Positions 9,011-19,317 of a DNA stretch of 64,000 bases are shown here, one piece after another. The stretch is taken from contig NZ_MUJK01000001.1 of assembly GCF_002906155.1 (NCBI RefSeq), forward strand, positions 434,001-498,000. Reading direction: 5' to 3'. A model generated the notes under the pieces. It was given only the letters and a program-made list of their open reading frames with translations. It had not been told where the DNA came from and did not search any database. Within the stretch, counting starts at the first letter, position 1. The number at the start of each line of letters is the position of its first letter. The translations under genes and the position numbers were made by a program. The DNA is from Pseudomonas laurylsulfativorans (lineage in GTDB: Bacteria; Pseudomonadota; Gammaproteobacteria; Pseudomonadales; Pseudomonadaceae).

Positions 9011-9919
9011 TCACGCGAAACTCGCGACAATCGCTTCACGCACTTTCAACACCACCGGATCGAGCTGGGTACTGGTGCGCCAGCCCAGCTCGATCGGGTA
9101 ACGCGGCAACGCCAGGGGGCAGGGCAGCAACGCCAGTCCGCTGAGCGTTGCGATGCTTTGCGCGGCATGGGCCGGAATGGTCGCCACGGCCTGGCTGCCC
9201 TTGAGCAAGTGCGGTAACGCGGCAAAGTGCGTAGTCGAGGCGCACACCCGCCGATTCAACCCCAGCGCCGCCAGCCCCTCATCGGTAATCCCGATAAAAC
9301 CGCCGGACGACACCAGAATGTGTTCGCGGGCCACAAACTCTTCAAGACTGATGCTCTGCTGGCCCGCGACCAGGCTCGACGGGTCCACCAGGCACAGGTA
9401 TCCGCCTTCCCCCAGCACCTGACGGCTGAGCAGCCGCTCGGCAAACCCGCCCGCGGCAATCGCCAGGTCGATACTGCGTTCCATCAATGCCTGGGCGACG
9501 ATCTGGCTGTGGGTCTGGCGGAAAATCAGCCGCAACTTCGGCGCGCTGCGGGCGATTTCTTCGATCAGCCGCCGGCCGTAGGCAATTTCGAAATCATCCG
9601 ACATTCCCACGGTGATCGAGCGACCTTCGTACTGTTGCGCAGCCGGATCGACCATCGCCAGGCTCTGCCGGCACTTGTTCAAGGCGTCGCTGACCACAGG
9701 CTTTAGCTGATTGGCCTTGAGCGAGGGCGCAAGTCCGCGCCCGGTGCGCACGAACAGCTGATCGCCATACACCTCGCGCAACCGACGCAAGGCCGCACTG
9801 ACCGCCGATTGCGTCACGCCCAGGCGCAAGGCGGCACGGCTGGCGCTGGACTCTTCGTGCAGCGCTTCGAAGACTTTGAGCAGGTTGAGGTCGATGTCGG
9901 TGATATTCATTTGGCTCAT
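9011..9919 (-). CDS. LysR family transcriptional regulator, divergent from nitrilase
   Basis: A 302-residue LysR-type regulator. The winged helix-turn-helix lies at about residues 8-65 (DLNLLKVFEALHEESSASRA, then LGVTQSAVSAALRRLRE). An effector-binding domain follows from about residue 95 to the end. The start is uncertain: GTG at 9931, ATG at 9919 or ATG at 9910 are in frame; 9919 is taken by family alignment. The 84-bp divergent gap to the nitrilase gene suggests that it controls that gene, as is common for LysR regulators, with an inducer related to the nitrile substrate or product. This is inference from position. Confidence 0.85.
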   Translation of the reverse strand: MSQMNITDIDLNLLKVFEALHEESSASRAALRLGVTQSAVSAALRRLREVYGDQLFVRTGRGLAPSLKANQLKPVVSDALNKCRQSLAMVDPAAQQYEGRSITVGMSDDFEIAYGRRLIEEIARSAPKLRLIFRQTHSQIVAQALMERSIDLAIAAGGFAERLLSRQVLGEGGYLCLVDPSSLVAGQQSISLEEFVAREHILVSSGGFIGITDEGLAALGLNRRVCASTTHFAALPHLLKGSQAVATIPAHAAQSIATLSGLALLPCPLALPRYPIELGWRTSTQLDPVVLKVREAIVASFA

Positions 9920-10003
9920 ATCATTCAGCACTGAATCGGTCTTTATTGATGATCACGCGGCGCCGGAGAATGAGCAACACCTGATGTGAATGGAGTTTCC
10001 GAG

Positions 10004-10927
10004 ATGCCAAAATCAATCGTTGCTGCCCTGCAAATCGGCGCCTTGCCCGGGGGCAAGGCTGAAACCCTGGAACAGATCCTGTCCTATGAAAATGCGATCA
10101 TTGAATCCGGCGCCGCCTTGGTAGTGATGCCCGAAGCGTTGCTCGGCGGCTATCCCAAAGGCGAGGGCTTTGGCACGCAACTGGGCTATCGCCTGCCGGA
10201 AGGACGCGAAGCCTTTGCCCGCTATTTTGCCAATGCCATTGACGTGCCCGGCGCGGAAACCGAGGCGCTGGCGGCGCTGTCCACTCGCACCGGAGCCAAT
10301 CTGGTGATCGGCGTGATCGAGCGCGCCGGCAGCACCTTGTACTGCACCGCGCTGTACTTCGATCCCCAGGCCGGGCTGCTGGCCAAACACCGTAAGCTGA
10401 TGCCCACCGGCACCGAACGGCTGATCTGGGGCAAGGGCGATGGTTCGACGCTGCCAGTGATCGACAGCCAGGTCGGGCGTATCGCTGCGGTGGTGTGCTG
10501 GGAAAACATGATGCCACTGCTGCGCACGGCGATGTACGCCAAAGGCGTGGAGGTGTGGTGCGCGCCGACCGTGGACGAACGGGAGATGTGGCAGGTCAGC
10601 ATGCGCCACATCGCCCATGAGGGGCGCTGCTTCGTAGTCAGCGCCTGCCAGGTCCAGGCATCGCCCCAGGCTCTGGGCCTGGACATCGTCAACTGGCCGG
10701 CGGATCGGCCGTTGATCGCCGGCGGCAGCGTGATCGTAGGGCCCATGGGCGACATTCTTGCCGGACCGTTGCGCGACAGCGCCGGCCTGCTCACCGCGCA
10801 CATCGATACGGACGACCTGATACGCGCCCGCTACGACTATGACGTGGTCGGTCACTACGCTCGCCCGGATGTGTTCGAGCTGACCGTGGACGAGCGCGCC
10901 AGACCAGGGGTGCGCTTCATTTGCTGA
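10004..10927 (+). CDS. Nitrilase (carbon-nitrogen hydrolase family)
   Basis: A 307-residue nitrilase-superfamily enzyme converting a nitrile to the carboxylic acid and ammonia. The catalytic triad is visible: Glu44 in [10 protein letters not shown], Lys131 in KHRKLMPT and Cys165 in VVCWENMMP. The CWEN motif after the cysteine is typical of true nitrilases (branch 1) rather than amidases. Length is normal for bacterial short nitrilases. ATG at 10004 has TGGAG eight bases upstream; the earlier GTG at 9986 would place this ribosome site inside the gene. The natural substrate (aliphatic, arylaliphatic or cyanoalanine-like) cannot be told from sequence. The next gene starts 135 bp later and may be separately transcribed. 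Confidence 0.85.
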   Translation: MPKSIVAALQIGALPGGKAETLEQILSYENAIIESGAALVVMPEALLGGYPKGEGFGTQLGYRLPEGREAFARYFANAIDVPGAETEALAALSTRTGANLVIGVIERAGSTLYCTALYFDPQAGLLAKHRKLMPTGTERLIWGKGDGSTLPVIDSQVGRIAAVVCWENMMPLLRTAMYAKGVEVWCAPTVDEREMWQVSMRHIAHEGRCFVVSACQVQASPQALGLDIVNWPADRPLIAGGSVIVGPMGDILAGPLRDSAGLLTAHIDTDDLIRARYDYDVVGHYARPDVFELTVDERARPGVRFIC

Positions 10928-11062
10928 TACCTGAGGGCTTTGGCCAAACCAGTCAGGCAACTTGATAACTTTGACCATTGCCCGACACCCCGTGCAGAGC
11001 GAGTATTTCCCTGTTGATTACGGTTCCCCCAACCTAATAAGAAACACAAAGGGATTCTGGCA

Positions 11063-12727
11063 ATGCGCGATTACTTGTCTGCTACTTCTCAGTTCAATTA
11101 TCAGCAAACCGTCGACGCTGCACTCGCAGGCGACCTGACGGCCCTCAACGCCTGTGTGGAATGCTGCGACCGGCATGCCTTGCCGGGTCGCATTGCGCTG
11201 TTCTGGGAAGGGCGCGACGGCACCAGCGCGGCTTACACCTTCACCGAATTGCAGGACAGGGCCGCGCGCTTCGCCAATTTCCTGCTGGCCCAGGGCGTGA
11301 AGAAAGGCGACAAGGTCGCCGGCCTGCTGCCACGCAATATCGAATTGTTGATCACCGTGTTCGCCACTTGGCGCATCGGCGCGGTTTATCAACCGCTGTT
11401 TACCGCGTTCGGTCCCAAAGCCATCGAGCACCGTCTGAGCTGCTCTGGCGCCAAAGTGGTAGTCACTGATGCGGTGAACCGGCCGAAACTTGCCGAAGTC
11501 GCCGATTGCCCGACCACGGTGACTGTCACCGGCCCCAAAGGGCAGGGCCTGGTTCGTGGCGATTGCAGTTTCTGGGCCGAGCTGGCCAATTTTTCCGCCG
11601 ACTGCGAACCGGTGCTGCTGACCGGGGAAGACCCGTTCCTGCTGATGTTTACCTCGGGCACCACCGGCCCGTCGAAAGCATTGTCGGTGCCGCTCAAGGC
11701 CATCGCTGCGTTCCAGAGCTACACCCGCGATGCGGTGGACCTGCGCCCCGAAGACGCGTTCTGGAACCTCGCCGATCCGGGTTGGGCCTATGGTATTTAT
11801 TTCGGTGTCACCGGGCCGATGGCCATGGGGCATCCAATCACCTTTTACGATGGCCCGTTTACCCTCGAAAGCACCTGCCGGGTGATCAACAAGTACGGGA
11901 TTACCAACCTCACCGGTTCGCCGACGGCCTACCGCTTGCTGATTGCCGGCGGCGCAGAGTTCGCCAGATCGATCAAGGGCAAGCTGCGCATCGTCAGCAG
12001 TGCCGGCGAGCCGCTGAACCCGGAAGTGATCCGCTGGTTCGCCGATAACCTCGACGTGGTCATCCACGATCACTACGGCCAGACCGAACTGGGCATGGTG
12101 CTGTGCAACCATCACGGCCTTGAGCACCCGATCCACATGGGCGCCGCCGGCTTTGCCTCACCGGGCCATCGCATTGTGGTACTGGATGACGACTACAAGG
12201 AACTGGGCGTAGGCCAGCCGGGCATTCTGGCCATCGACCGCAGCCAATCGCCGATGTGCTGGTTCGCCGGCTACGAAGGCGGGCCGACCAAGGCTTTTGT
12301 CGGCGACTATTACCTGAGTGGCGACACCGTCGAGTGGAACCCGGACGGCAGCATCAGTTTCGTCGGTCGCAGCGATGACGTGATCACTACCTCCGGTTAC
12401 CGGGTTGGTCCGTTCGACGTGGAAAGTGCGCTGATCGAACACCCGGCCGTGGTCGAGGCCGCCGTGATTGGCAAGCCTGATCCGGAGCGCACCGAACTGG
12501 TCAAGGCCTTCGTCGTGCTCAGCCCGCAATACCGCGCCGCCCCCGAGTTGGCTGAAGAACTGCGTCAACACGTGCGCAAGCGTCTGGCGGCGCACTCGTA
12601 CCCCCGTGAAATCGAATTTGTCAGCGAATTGCCGAAAACCCCAAGCGGCAAATTGCAGCGCTTTATCTTGCGCAACCAGGAAATCGCCAAGGCTCAAGAG
12701 GCTGCGGCGAAGAACGTTCCAGCTTGA
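11063..12727 (+). CDS. AMP-forming acyl-CoA synthetase
   Basis: A 554-residue member of the ANL adenylate-forming family. The P-loop-like motif [14 protein letters not shown] lies at about residues 195-208, YGQTELGM follows near 340, [24 protein letters not shown] forms the hinge region, and PSGKLQR near the C-terminus holds the catalytic lysine. It resembles acetyl-CoA/medium-chain acyl-CoA synthetases. As the first gene of a five-gene beta-oxidation-like operon it most likely activates a short or branched-chain acid to its CoA thioester. AAGGGA lies 8 bases before ATG 11063. The next gene follows after 16 bp. Confidence 0.85.
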   Translation: MRDYLSATSQFNYQQTVDAALAGDLTALNACVECCDRHALPGRIALFWEGRDGTSAAYTFTELQDRAARFANFLLAQGVKKGDKVAGLLPRNIELLITVFATWRIGAVYQPLFTAFGPKAIEHRLSCSGAKVVVTDAVNRPKLAEVADCPTTVTVTGPKGQGLVRGDCSFWAELANFSADCEPVLLTGEDPFLLMFTSGTTGPSKALSVPLKAIAAFQSYTRDAVDLRPEDAFWNLADPGWAYGIYFGVTGPMAMGHPITFYDGPFTLESTCRVINKYGITNLTGSPTAYRLLIAGGAEFARSIKGKLRIVSSAGEPLNPEVIRWFADNLDVVIHDHYGQTELGMVLCNHHGLEHPIHMGAAGFASPGHRIVVLDDDYKELGVGQPGILAIDRSQSPMCWFAGYEGGPTKAFVGDYYLSGDTVEWNPDGSISFVGRSDDVITTSGYRVGPFDVESALIEHPAVVEAAVIGKPDPERTELVKAFVVLSPQYRAAPELAEELRQHVRKRLAAHSYPREIEFVSELPKTPSGKLQRFILRNQEIAKAQEAAAKNVPA

Positions 12728-12743
12728 ATCCAGGGAAATAATG

Positions 12744-13505
12744 ATGCAGATCGAGAACAAGATTTTTATCGTCACCGGCGGCGCTTCCGGCCTCGGTGCC
12801 GCCACCGCCGAGGTGCTGGTTGCCGCTGGCGCGAAAGTGATGCTGGTGGACATGAACGCCGAAGCCGTTGCAGCCCAGGCCCAGCGCCTGGGCGCGCACA
12901 GCGTGGTGGCGGACATCAGCAACGAAGCGGCGGCCGAAGCTGCCGTGCAGGCGACGGTCAAGGTTTTTGGCGGGCTCAACGGTCTGGTCAACTGCGCCGG
13001 CATCGTGCGCGGCGAGAAGATCCTCGGCAAGAACGGTCCGCACGCGCTGGCCAGTTTCAGCCAGGTGATCAACGTCAACCTGATTGGCAGCTTCAACATG
13101 CTGCGCCTTGCGGCAGCGGCGATTGCCGAGACCGAAGCGGATGCCGATGGCGAGCGTGGGGTGATCATCAACACCGCGTCAGCTGCGGCTTACGACGGTC
13201 AGATCGGACAAGCGGCGTACTCGGCGTCCAAAGGCGCCATCGTCAGCCTGACCTTGCCCGCTGCCCGTGAACTGGCGCGCTTCGGCATCCGTGTCATGAC
13301 GATCGCCCCCGGCATTTTCGAAACACCGATGATGGCCGGCATGACCCAGGAAGTCCGCGATTCCCTGGCCGCCGGCGTGCCATTTCCGCCACGCCTTGGC
13401 AAACCCGCCGAGTACGCAGGGCTGGTCAGACATATCATTGAAAACAGCATGCTCAATGGCGAGGTGATCCGTCTCGACGGTGCCTTGCGCATGGCCGCCA
13501 AATAA
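12744..13505 (+). CDS. Short-chain 3-hydroxyacyl-CoA dehydrogenase (type II, SDR family)
   Basis: A 253-residue short-chain dehydrogenase. It has the Rossmann motif TGGASGLG near residues 10-17, NCAG, and the catalytic YSASK. The sequence resembles 17beta-HSD10 / 2-methyl-3-hydroxybutyryl-CoA dehydrogenase, the NAD-dependent step before thiolysis in isoleucine degradation. Two ATG codons are adjacent (12741 and 12744); 12744 has better spacing from CAGGGA. It sits between the acyl-CoA ligase and the thiolase, matching the order of chemistry. A role in general short-chain beta-oxidation is the alternative. Confidence 0.85.
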   Translation: MQIENKIFIVTGGASGLGAATAEVLVAAGAKVMLVDMNAEAVAAQAQRLGAHSVVADISNEAAAEAAVQATVKVFGGLNGLVNCAGIVRGEKILGKNGPHALASFSQVINVNLIGSFNMLRLAAAAIAETEADADGERGVIINTASAAAYDGQIGQAAYSASKGAIVSLTLPAARELARFGIRVMTIAPGIFETPMMAGMTQEVRDSLAAGVPFPPRLGKPAEYAGLVRHIIENSMLNGEVIRLDGALRMAAK

Positions 13506-13517
13506 GGAGGATTTGTC

Positions 13518-14711
13518 ATGACAATGTCCAACGATCCGATTGTTATCGTCAGCGCCGTCCGCACCCCGATGGGTGGTTTCCAGGGCGATCTGAAAAGCCT
13601 GACCGCGCCGCAACTCGGCGCTGCTGCCATCAAGGCTGCGGTGGAGCGCGCCGGGGTCGCCAGTGACTCCGTCGACGAAGTGCTGTTCGGCTGCGTACTG
13701 CCAGCGGGCCAGGGTCAGGCGCCCGCGCGCCAGGCGGCGCTGGGTGCGGGGCTGGATAAATCGACCCGTTGCACCACCCTCAACAAGATGTGTGGTTCGG
13801 GCATGGAAGCGACGATTCTGGCCCACGACATGCTGCTCGCCGGCAGTGCCGACGTGGTCATCGCCGGTGGTATGGAAAGCATGACCAACGCGCCTTACCT
13901 GCTGGATCGCGCCCGTAGTGGATATCGCATGGGCCATGGCCGGGTGCTGGACTCGATGTTCCTCGACGGCCTCGAAGACGCCTACGACAAGGGCCGTTTG
14001 ATGGGCACCTTTGCCGAGGACTGTGCCGAAACCCATGGTTTCAGCCGCGAAGCCCAGGACGCCTTTGCCATTGCCTCGACCACCCGCGCGCAACAGGCGA
14101 TCAAGGACGGCAGCTTCCGGGCCGAGATCGTTCCGCTCACCGTGACAGTGGGCAAAGAGCAGGTTGTGATCAGCAATGACGAACAGCCGCCAAAAGCCAA
14201 ACTGGACAAGATCGCTTCGTTGAAGCCGGCGTTCCGCGAAGGCGGTACGGTGACGGCGGCCAACTCCAGTTCGATCTCCGACGGTGCCGCTGCACTGGTG
14301 CTGATGCGCCAGTCGCAGGCACAGAAACAAGGCTTGAAGCCGTTGGCGGTGATTCATGGTCACGCCGCGTTCGCCGACACCCCGGGCCTGTTCCCGGTGG
14401 CGCCGATCGGCGCGATCAAGAAACTGGTGAAGAAGACCGGTTGGTCGCTGGACCAGGTCGACCTGTTTGAAATCAACGAGGCGTTTGCGGTCGTCAGCCT
14501 TGTGGCGATGACGCAACTGGAAATTCCCCACGAGAAACTCAACGTGCACGGCGGTGCTTGCGCCCTCGGTCACCCGATCGGGGCGTCCGGTGCGCGGATT
14601 CTGGTGACGCTGCTCTCGGCCCTGCGCCAGAAAGGCCTGAAACGCGGCGTTGCGGCGATTTGCATCGGCGGCGGTGAAGCGACGGCCATGGCCGTGGAAT
14701 GTCTCTACTGA
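13518..14711 (+). CDS. Acetyl-CoA C-acyltransferase (thiolase)
   Basis: A 397-residue thiolase. The acylated nucleophile Cys92 is in NKMCGSGM, His352 in GHPIGASG and the proton-exchange Cys382 in ICIGGGEA, all at the usual positions of the ~393-residue biosynthetic/degradative type II thiolases. In this operon it would cleave 2-methylacetoacetyl-CoA to propionyl-CoA and acetyl-CoA, or acetoacetyl-CoA in a simpler pathway. AAGGAGG lies 9 bases before ATG 13518; a second in-frame ATG (13524) is possible. A REPIN separates it from the next gene, which may lower downstream transcription. Confidence 0.9.
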   Translation: MTMSNDPIVIVSAVRTPMGGFQGDLKSLTAPQLGAAAIKAAVERAGVASDSVDEVLFGCVLPAGQGQAPARQAALGAGLDKSTRCTTLNKMCGSGMEATILAHDMLLAGSADVVIAGGMESMTNAPYLLDRARSGYRMGHGRVLDSMFLDGLEDAYDKGRLMGTFAEDCAETHGFSREAQDAFAIASTTRAQQAIKDGSFRAEIVPLTVTVGKEQVVISNDEQPPKAKLDKIASLKPAFREGGTVTAANSSSISDGAAALVLMRQSQAQKQGLKPLAVIHGHAAFADTPGLFPVAPIGAIKKLVKKTGWSLDQVDLFEINEAFAVVSLVAMTQLEIPHEKLNVHGGACALGHPIGASGARILVTLLSALRQKGLKRGVAAICIGGGEATAMAVECLY

Positions 14712-14724
14712 CTACGCAATCCCT

Positions 14725-14825
14725 TGTAGGCGCGAGCTTGCTCGCGATGGGCCTGAGAGCGCCGCGTTCATCCAGGCAACCCGCGTCATCGTTGACGTCC
14801 ATCGCGAGCAGGCTCGCTCCTACAG
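14725..14825. repeat. REPIN with conserved loop, inside the acyl-CoA operon
   Basis: CGAGCTTGCTCGCGA (left) and TCGCGAGCAGGCTCG (right) form the inverted REP arms, bounded by TGTAGG and CCTACAG. The loop (GCGCCGCGTTCATCCAG, then CGTCATCGTTGACG) resembles the loop of the repeats at 26083, 36753 and 42130. It is intercistronic between thiolase and acyl-CoA dehydrogenase genes. Confidence 0.8.
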
Positions 14826-14852
14826 GGGGCAATTAAACTTTAAGGATTCACC

Positions 14853-15980
14853 ATGATCCCCAATGACGATCAACAACAGATCCGCGACATGGCCCGGGAT
14901 TTTGCCCAGGAACGGCTGAAGCCGTTCGCCGCCGAATGGGATCGCGAGCACCGCTTTCCCAAGGAGGCCATCGGCGAGATGGCCGGGCTGGGCTTCTTCG
15001 GCATGCTGGTGCCGGAGCAGTGGGGCGGATGTGACACCGGTTACCTCGCCTACGCCATGGCCCTGGAAGAAATCGCTGCCGGCGATGGCGCCTGCTCGAC
15101 CATCATGAGCGTGCATAACTCCGTGGGCTGTGTGCCGATTCTCAACTACGGCAATGACGACCAGAAAGAGCGCTTCCTCAAGCCTTTGGCCAGCGGTGCG
15201 ATGCTCGGCGCTTTTGCGCTGACCGAGCCCCAGGCCGGCTCCGATGCCAGCGGCCTGAAAACCCGCGCCCGCCTGGAAGGCGATCACTACGTACTCAATG
15301 GCTGCAAGCAATTCATCACTTCCGGGCAGAATGCCGGGGTGGTGATCGTGTTTGCGGTGACCGATCCGAACGCGGGCAAGCGCGGTATCAGTGCGTTCAT
15401 CGTGCCCACCGACTCGCCGGGCTACACCGTCGCTCGGGTTGAGGACAAGCTCGGTCAGCATGCCTCCGACACCTGTCAGATTCTCTTCGAAGACGTAAAA
15501 GTCCCGGTGGCGAACCGCCTGGGTGAAGAGGGCGAAGGCTACAAAATCGCCCTGGCCAACCTCGAAGGCGGCCGCGTCGGTATCGCTTCGCAATCGGTGG
15601 GCATGGCCCGCGCCGCGTTCGAAGCAGCTCGCGACTATGCGCGGGAACGCGAAAGCTTCGGCAAACCAATCATCGAACATCAGGCCGTGGCCTTCCGCCT
15701 GGCGGACATGGCGACCCAGATCGCCGTTGCGCGGCAAATGGTGCATTACGCTGCCGCCCTGCGTGACAGTGGCCAGCCGGCCCTGGTGGAGGCCTCAATG
15801 GCCAAACTGTTCGCCTCGGAAATGGCCGAGAAGGTATGCTCCTCGGCGCTGCAAACCCTCGGTGGCTACGGTTACCTCAACGACTTCCCGCTGGAGCGCA
15901 TCTACCGCGACGTGCGGGTCTGCCAGATCTACGAAGGCACCAGCGATATTCAGCGCATGGTCATTTCGCGCAATTTATAA
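14853..15980 (+). CDS. Acyl-CoA dehydrogenase (short/branched-chain type)
   Basis: A 375-residue FAD-dependent acyl-CoA dehydrogenase with the family signatures [15 protein letters not shown] (mid) and [21 protein letters not shown] (late). The catalytic glutamate is in YEGTSDIQ, 14 residues before the C-terminus, the position used by short-chain and 2-methyl-branched acyl-CoA dehydrogenases. In context it would oxidise 2-methylbutanoyl-CoA to tiglyl-CoA. ATG 14853 follows TAAGGA with good spacing. The paralogue at 16892 on the other strand is clearly related, suggesting paired enzymes for isoleucine and valine. Confidence 0.88.
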   Translation: MIPNDDQQQIRDMARDFAQERLKPFAAEWDREHRFPKEAIGEMAGLGFFGMLVPEQWGGCDTGYLAYAMALEEIAAGDGACSTIMSVHNSVGCVPILNYGNDDQKERFLKPLASGAMLGAFALTEPQAGSDASGLKTRARLEGDHYVLNGCKQFITSGQNAGVVIVFAVTDPNAGKRGISAFIVPTDSPGYTVARVEDKLGQHASDTCQILFEDVKVPVANRLGEEGEGYKIALANLEGGRVGIASQSVGMARAAFEAARDYARERESFGKPIIEHQAVAFRLADMATQIAVARQMVHYAAALRDSGQPALVEASMAKLFASEMAEKVCSSALQTLGGYGYLNDFPLERIYRDVRVCQIYEGTSDIQRMVISRNL

Positions 15981-15994
15981 GAAGGAGTGCATGT

Positions 15995-16768
15995 GTGAGC
16001 TACGAAACGATTTTGTTGGAAACCCACGGCCGCGTAGGTCTGATCACCCTCAACCGTCCGCAGGCGCTGAACGCGTTGAACGCGCAGATCGTCAGCGAGC
16101 TGAACCATGCCCTTGATGGCTTCGAGGCAGACTCGAACATTGGCTGCATCGTCCTGACTGGGTCGAAAAAAGCCTTCGCCGCCGGTGCCGACATCAAGGA
16201 AATGGCCGAGCTGACTTATCCGCAGATCTACATTGACGATCTGTTCAGCGACAGCGATCGCGTGGCCAACCGCCGCAAGCCGATCATCGCGGCGGTCAAC
16301 GGTTTCGCCCTGGGTGGTGGCTGTGAGCTGGCGTTGATGTGCGACTTCATTCTGGCTGGCGACAATGCGAAGTTCGGCCAGCCAGAAATCAACCTCGGCG
16401 TGTTGCCGGGCATGGGCGGCACCCAGCGCCTGACCCGTGCCGTGGGCAAGGCCAAGGCCATGGAAATGTGCCTGAGTGGGCGTTTGATCGATGCGGTGGA
16501 AGCGGAGCGTTGCGGAATCGTTGCGCGTATCGTGCCGAGCGATGAACTGCTGGATGAAGCGCTGAAAGTCGCGGCGTTGATCGCCAAGAAGTCGCTACCG
16601 ATTGCGATGATGGTCAAGGAAAGCGTCAACCGTGCCTTTGAAGTGAGCCTGGCCGAAGGCGTGCGCTTTGAGCGTCGGGTGTTCCATGCGGCGTTTGCGA
16701 CGCAGGATCAGAAGGAAGGGATGGCGGCGTTCATTGCCAAGCGGGAAGCCGAGTTCCAAGGCAAGTAA
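15995..16768 (+). CDS. Enoyl-CoA hydratase (crotonase family)
   Basis: A 257-residue crotonase. AGADIKEMA forms the oxyanion-hole region, and both catalytic glutamates of classical enoyl-CoA hydratases are present, in FGQPEINLG and [10 protein letters not shown]. It hydrates trans-2-enoyl-CoA, here probably tiglyl-CoA and possibly also methacrylyl-CoA. The start is GTG at 15995 after GAAGGAG; an ATG four bases upstream is in another frame and the in-frame extension back to 15836 overlaps the dehydrogenase. Last gene of the plus-strand operon; a REPIN separates it from the convergent minus-strand pair. Confidence 0.9.
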   Translation: MSYETILLETHGRVGLITLNRPQALNALNAQIVSELNHALDGFEADSNIGCIVLTGSKKAFAAGADIKEMAELTYPQIYIDDLFSDSDRVANRRKPIIAAVNGFALGGGCELALMCDFILAGDNAKFGQPEINLGVLPGMGGTQRLTRAVGKAKAMEMCLSGRLIDAVEAERCGIVARIVPSDELLDEALKVAALIAKKSLPIAMMVKESVNRAFEVSLAEGVRFERRVFHAAFATQDQKEGMAAFIAKREAEFQGK

Positions 16769-16790
16769 TGCGGCGTTCCTGCTGACGCTA

Positions 16791-16878
16791 TCGCTGGCAA
16801 GCCAGCTCCTACAGGTTCTCGGGTGTGCACGACATTTGTGAACGACCCAAACCACTGTAGGAGCTGGCTTGCCAGCGA
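16791..16878. repeat. REP pair in reversed order between convergent operons
   Basis: GCTGGCAAGCCAGCTCC (16792-) and GGAGCTGGCTTGCCAGC (to 16876) are inverted copies, but in the opposite order to the other REPINs here (tails inward). The spacer contains GTGAACGACCCAAACC, also found in the repeat at 62671. The pair could form a long hairpin and act as terminator between the convergent genes. Confidence 0.8.
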
Positions 16879-16891
16879 TGCTCCTAGGGTT

Positions 16892-18043
16892 TCATAGCAG
16901 ATAATTCTTCAATTCGCGGGCAATCACCATCCGCTGAATTTCGCTCGACCCTTCGTAGATCTGTGTGATCCGCGCATCCCGGTAGTATTTCTCCACCGGA
17001 TAGTCTTCCAGGTAGCCGTAACCGCCATGAATCTGAATGGCCGACGAGCAAACCTTTTCCGCCATTTCCGACGCAAACAGCTTGGCTTGTGAGGCCTCTG
17101 ACAGACAGGGTTTGCCGGCCGTGCGCAGGCGTGCAGCGTGCAGGATCAGCAACCGGGCCGCGTTCAACTGCATGTGCATGTCGGCCAGCAGGTTGGCGAT
17201 GCTCTGGTGTTCATTGATCGTTTTGCCAAACTGCACCCGATCACGGGAATAGGCCAGCGCCGCTTCGAACGCCGCGCGGGCGATACCCAGCGCCTGGGCG
17301 GCAATGCCGATGCGGCCGCCTTCGAGGTTGGACAGGGCGATGGCCAGGCCCTTGCCGCGCTCGCCGAGCAGATTGGCTTCGGGGATGGTGCAGTTGTTCA
17401 GGGTCACCGCGCAGGTGTCGGAAGCGCGGATGCCCATCTTGTGTTCGGTGCGATCGACGATAAAACCAGCGGTGTCGGTCGGTACCAGGAACGCCGAGAT
17501 GCCACGTTTGCCCAGGTCTGGATCGGTCACGGCAAATACAATCGCCAGCTTGGCCCGCTTGCCGTTGCTGACGAATTGTTTGGCGCCGTTGATCACCCAC
17601 TGGCCGTCGCGCAGTTCGGCGCGGGTGCGCAGGTTGTGCGCCTCGGAACCGGCCTGGGGTTCGGTCAGGCAGAAGCAGCCGATGGCCTGGCCGCTGGCAA
17701 GGTCCGCCAGCCAGGTCTGTTTCTGTTCTTCGCTGCCGTAGTTGAGCACCGGCCCGCAACCCACGGAGTTGTGGATGCTCATGAAGGCGCCGGTCGCACC
17801 GTCGCCGGCGGAGATTTCTTCCACGGCCAGGGCGTAGGCGACGTAGTCGACATAGGTACCGCCCCATTCCTCGGGGACCACCATGCCCAGTAAGCCCAGC
17901 TCCCCCATCTTCGCCACCAGACCGTCATCGATCCAGCCGGCCTTTTCCCAGGCCTGGGCATGGGGCGCGATTTCGCCACGGGCAAAATCCCGGGCCATAT
18001 CGCGGATCATGACTTGCTCTTCGCTCAATTCGATATCGTGCAT
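16892..18043 (-). CDS. Acyl-CoA dehydrogenase (isobutyryl-CoA type, inferred)
   Basis: A 383-residue acyl-CoA dehydrogenase with [15 protein letters not shown], the flavin-binding middle, [22 protein letters not shown] and the catalytic glutamate in YEGSSEIQ. It is related to the gene at 14853 but clearly diverged. The companion gene three bases upstream is a 3-hydroxyisobutyryl-CoA hydrolase, so oxidation of isobutyryl-CoA to methacrylyl-CoA in valine degradation is the likely role. ATG at 18043; start and stop of the two genes nearly touch, suggesting translational coupling. Confidence 0.87.
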   Translation of the reverse strand: MHDIELSEEQVMIRDMARDFARGEIAPHAQAWEKAGWIDDGLVAKMGELGLLGMVVPEEWGGTYVDYVAYALAVEEISAGDGATGAFMSIHNSVGCGPVLNYGSEEQKQTWLADLASGQAIGCFCLTEPQAGSEAHNLRTRAELRDGQWVINGAKQFVSNGKRAKLAIVFAVTDPDLGKRGISAFLVPTDTAGFIVDRTEHKMGIRASDTCAVTLNNCTIPEANLLGERGKGLAIALSNLEGGRIGIAAQALGIARAAFEAALAYSRDRVQFGKTINEHQSIANLLADMHMQLNAARLLILHAARLRTAGKPCLSEASQAKLFASEMAEKVCSSAIQIHGGYGYLEDYPVEKYYRDARITQIYEGSSEIQRMVIARELKNYLL

Positions 18044-18046
18044 GGC

Positions 18047-19153
18047 TCAGCTCTCGTTCTCATCGAAACCGCTGAAGAAGCTCGCCACGTGTTCGGCGTC
18101 CAGCGCCTCGAGGGTAGGCGGGTTCCAGCGTGGTGTTTTGTCTTTGTCGATCAGCAAGGCGCGTACGCCTTCGATCAGGTCGCCGCGTTCGAACCACTGG
18201 CGGTCCAGATGCAGCTCCAGGGCGAAGCATTGTTCAAGCGGCAGCTCGCGTCCGCGCCGGAGCATTTCCAGGGTCACGGCCATGGCCAGCGGCGAGCGGG
18301 TTTCCAGCAGGTTGGCGGTAGTGACGGCCCACTCGTGGCTGTCGGCGACTGTTACCTGACGCAGTTGCTCCACAATACTCGGCACATCGGGTTGGGCGAA
18401 GAAGTGGTCGATGGCCGGGCGCAAAGTCGCCAGTGGCGCGTCGGGCAGTTGCTGTACAGCGAGCTTGGCAAGCAGGCCTTGCAGGTCCTTGAGCGGTGTG
18501 TCGTGCCATTCAAGCTGGTCGAGATGTTCGTCCAGCGTGCCCAGTTTGGCGCTTTCGAGGTACCAGTCCGCCAGCCCGCAATACAGCGCATCGGCAGCAC
18601 GGATCTGCACGCCGCTGACGCCGAGGTAAATCCCCAGTTCACCGGGGATGCGCGGCAGGAAATAACTGCCGCCGACGTCCGGGAAGTAGCCGATGCCGAC
18701 TTCCGGCATCGCCAGACGGCTTTTTTCGGTGACCACGCGCAAGTCTGCGCCTTGCACCAGGCCCATGCCGCCGCCGAGGACAAAACCGTCCATCAGGGCC
18801 AGCACCGGTTTGCGGTAATGGTGGATTGCGAGGTCGAGGGCGTATTCCTCGACGAAGAAGTCTTCGTGCAAGGTGTCGCCGCTTTTGAAGCTGTCATGCA
18901 GCGAGCGAATGTCGCCGCCGGCGCAGAAGGCTTTTTCGCCGGCGCCACGCAAGACCACGGCATGGACTTGCGAATCCTGGGCCCAGGCGTCGAGCTGGCG
19001 GTGCAGGTTGCGCACCATGTCCAGGGTGAGGGCATTGAGGCCGGCGGGGCGGTTGAGGGTCAGATGACCAATGTGGTTGCGCACTTCGGCCAGCACTTCG
19101 TTTTGCATGGCATCCATGGACTGGGTCCCCGGAGAAAACACCTGAGCAGTCAT
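18047..19153 (-). CDS. 3-hydroxyisobutyryl-CoA hydrolase (enoyl-CoA hydratase/isomerase family)
   Basis: A 368-residue crotonase-fold protein, longer than hydratases by the C-terminal HIBCH-type extension. LTLNRPAGLNALTLDMV, FCAGGDIRSLHD and AMPEVGIGYFPDVGGSYFLPR are diagnostic of 3-hydroxyisobutyryl-CoA hydrolases, where the glutamate in PEVGIG and aspartate in FPDVGG are catalytic. It removes CoA from the toxic valine intermediate methacrylyl-CoA after hydration. ATG 19153 is chosen over GTG 19156 because GGGAG is 7 bases upstream of it. First gene of a two-gene minus-strand operon. Confidence 0.88.
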   Translation of the reverse strand: MTAQVFSPGTQSMDAMQNEVLAEVRNHIGHLTLNRPAGLNALTLDMVRNLHRQLDAWAQDSQVHAVVLRGAGEKAFCAGGDIRSLHDSFKSGDTLHEDFFVEEYALDLAIHHYRKPVLALMDGFVLGGGMGLVQGADLRVVTEKSRLAMPEVGIGYFPDVGGSYFLPRIPGELGIYLGVSGVQIRAADALYCGLADWYLESAKLGTLDEHLDQLEWHDTPLKDLQGLLAKLAVQQLPDAPLATLRPAIDHFFAQPDVPSIVEQLRQVTVADSHEWAVTTANLLETRSPLAMAVTLEMLRRGRELPLEQCFALELHLDRQWFERGDLIEGVRALLIDKDKTPRWNPPTLEALDAEHVASFFSGFDENES

Positions 19154-19317
19154 CACTAACTCCCTGCTTTTATTGTTCTTTATCGAGATGCTCGCGCGCG
19201 AGCGATGAGGGATCGTATCAGTGCAAATTTGCCTTGTACAACCCGGATAAGTGCAGGTTATCTGTGCATTTTTGCATGTCGATGTCCGGTACTGTTACAG
19301 CGTAGACCACGAGGTGT

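Noticed and set aside
12468..12743. N-terminal extension of the SDR gene back to 12468
   Set aside because: It would overlap the end of the acyl-CoA ligase gene; the Rossmann motif starts right after ATG 12744.
13179..14573. 464-codon minus-strand frame over the thiolase gene
   Set aside because: Antisense to a thiolase with intact catalytic residues; His/Arg/Gly-rich nonsense composition.
15991..16116. ATG at 15991 as start of the enoyl-CoA hydratase
   Set aside because: That ATG is in a different frame ending at 16116; the hydratase frame starts with GTG at 15995.
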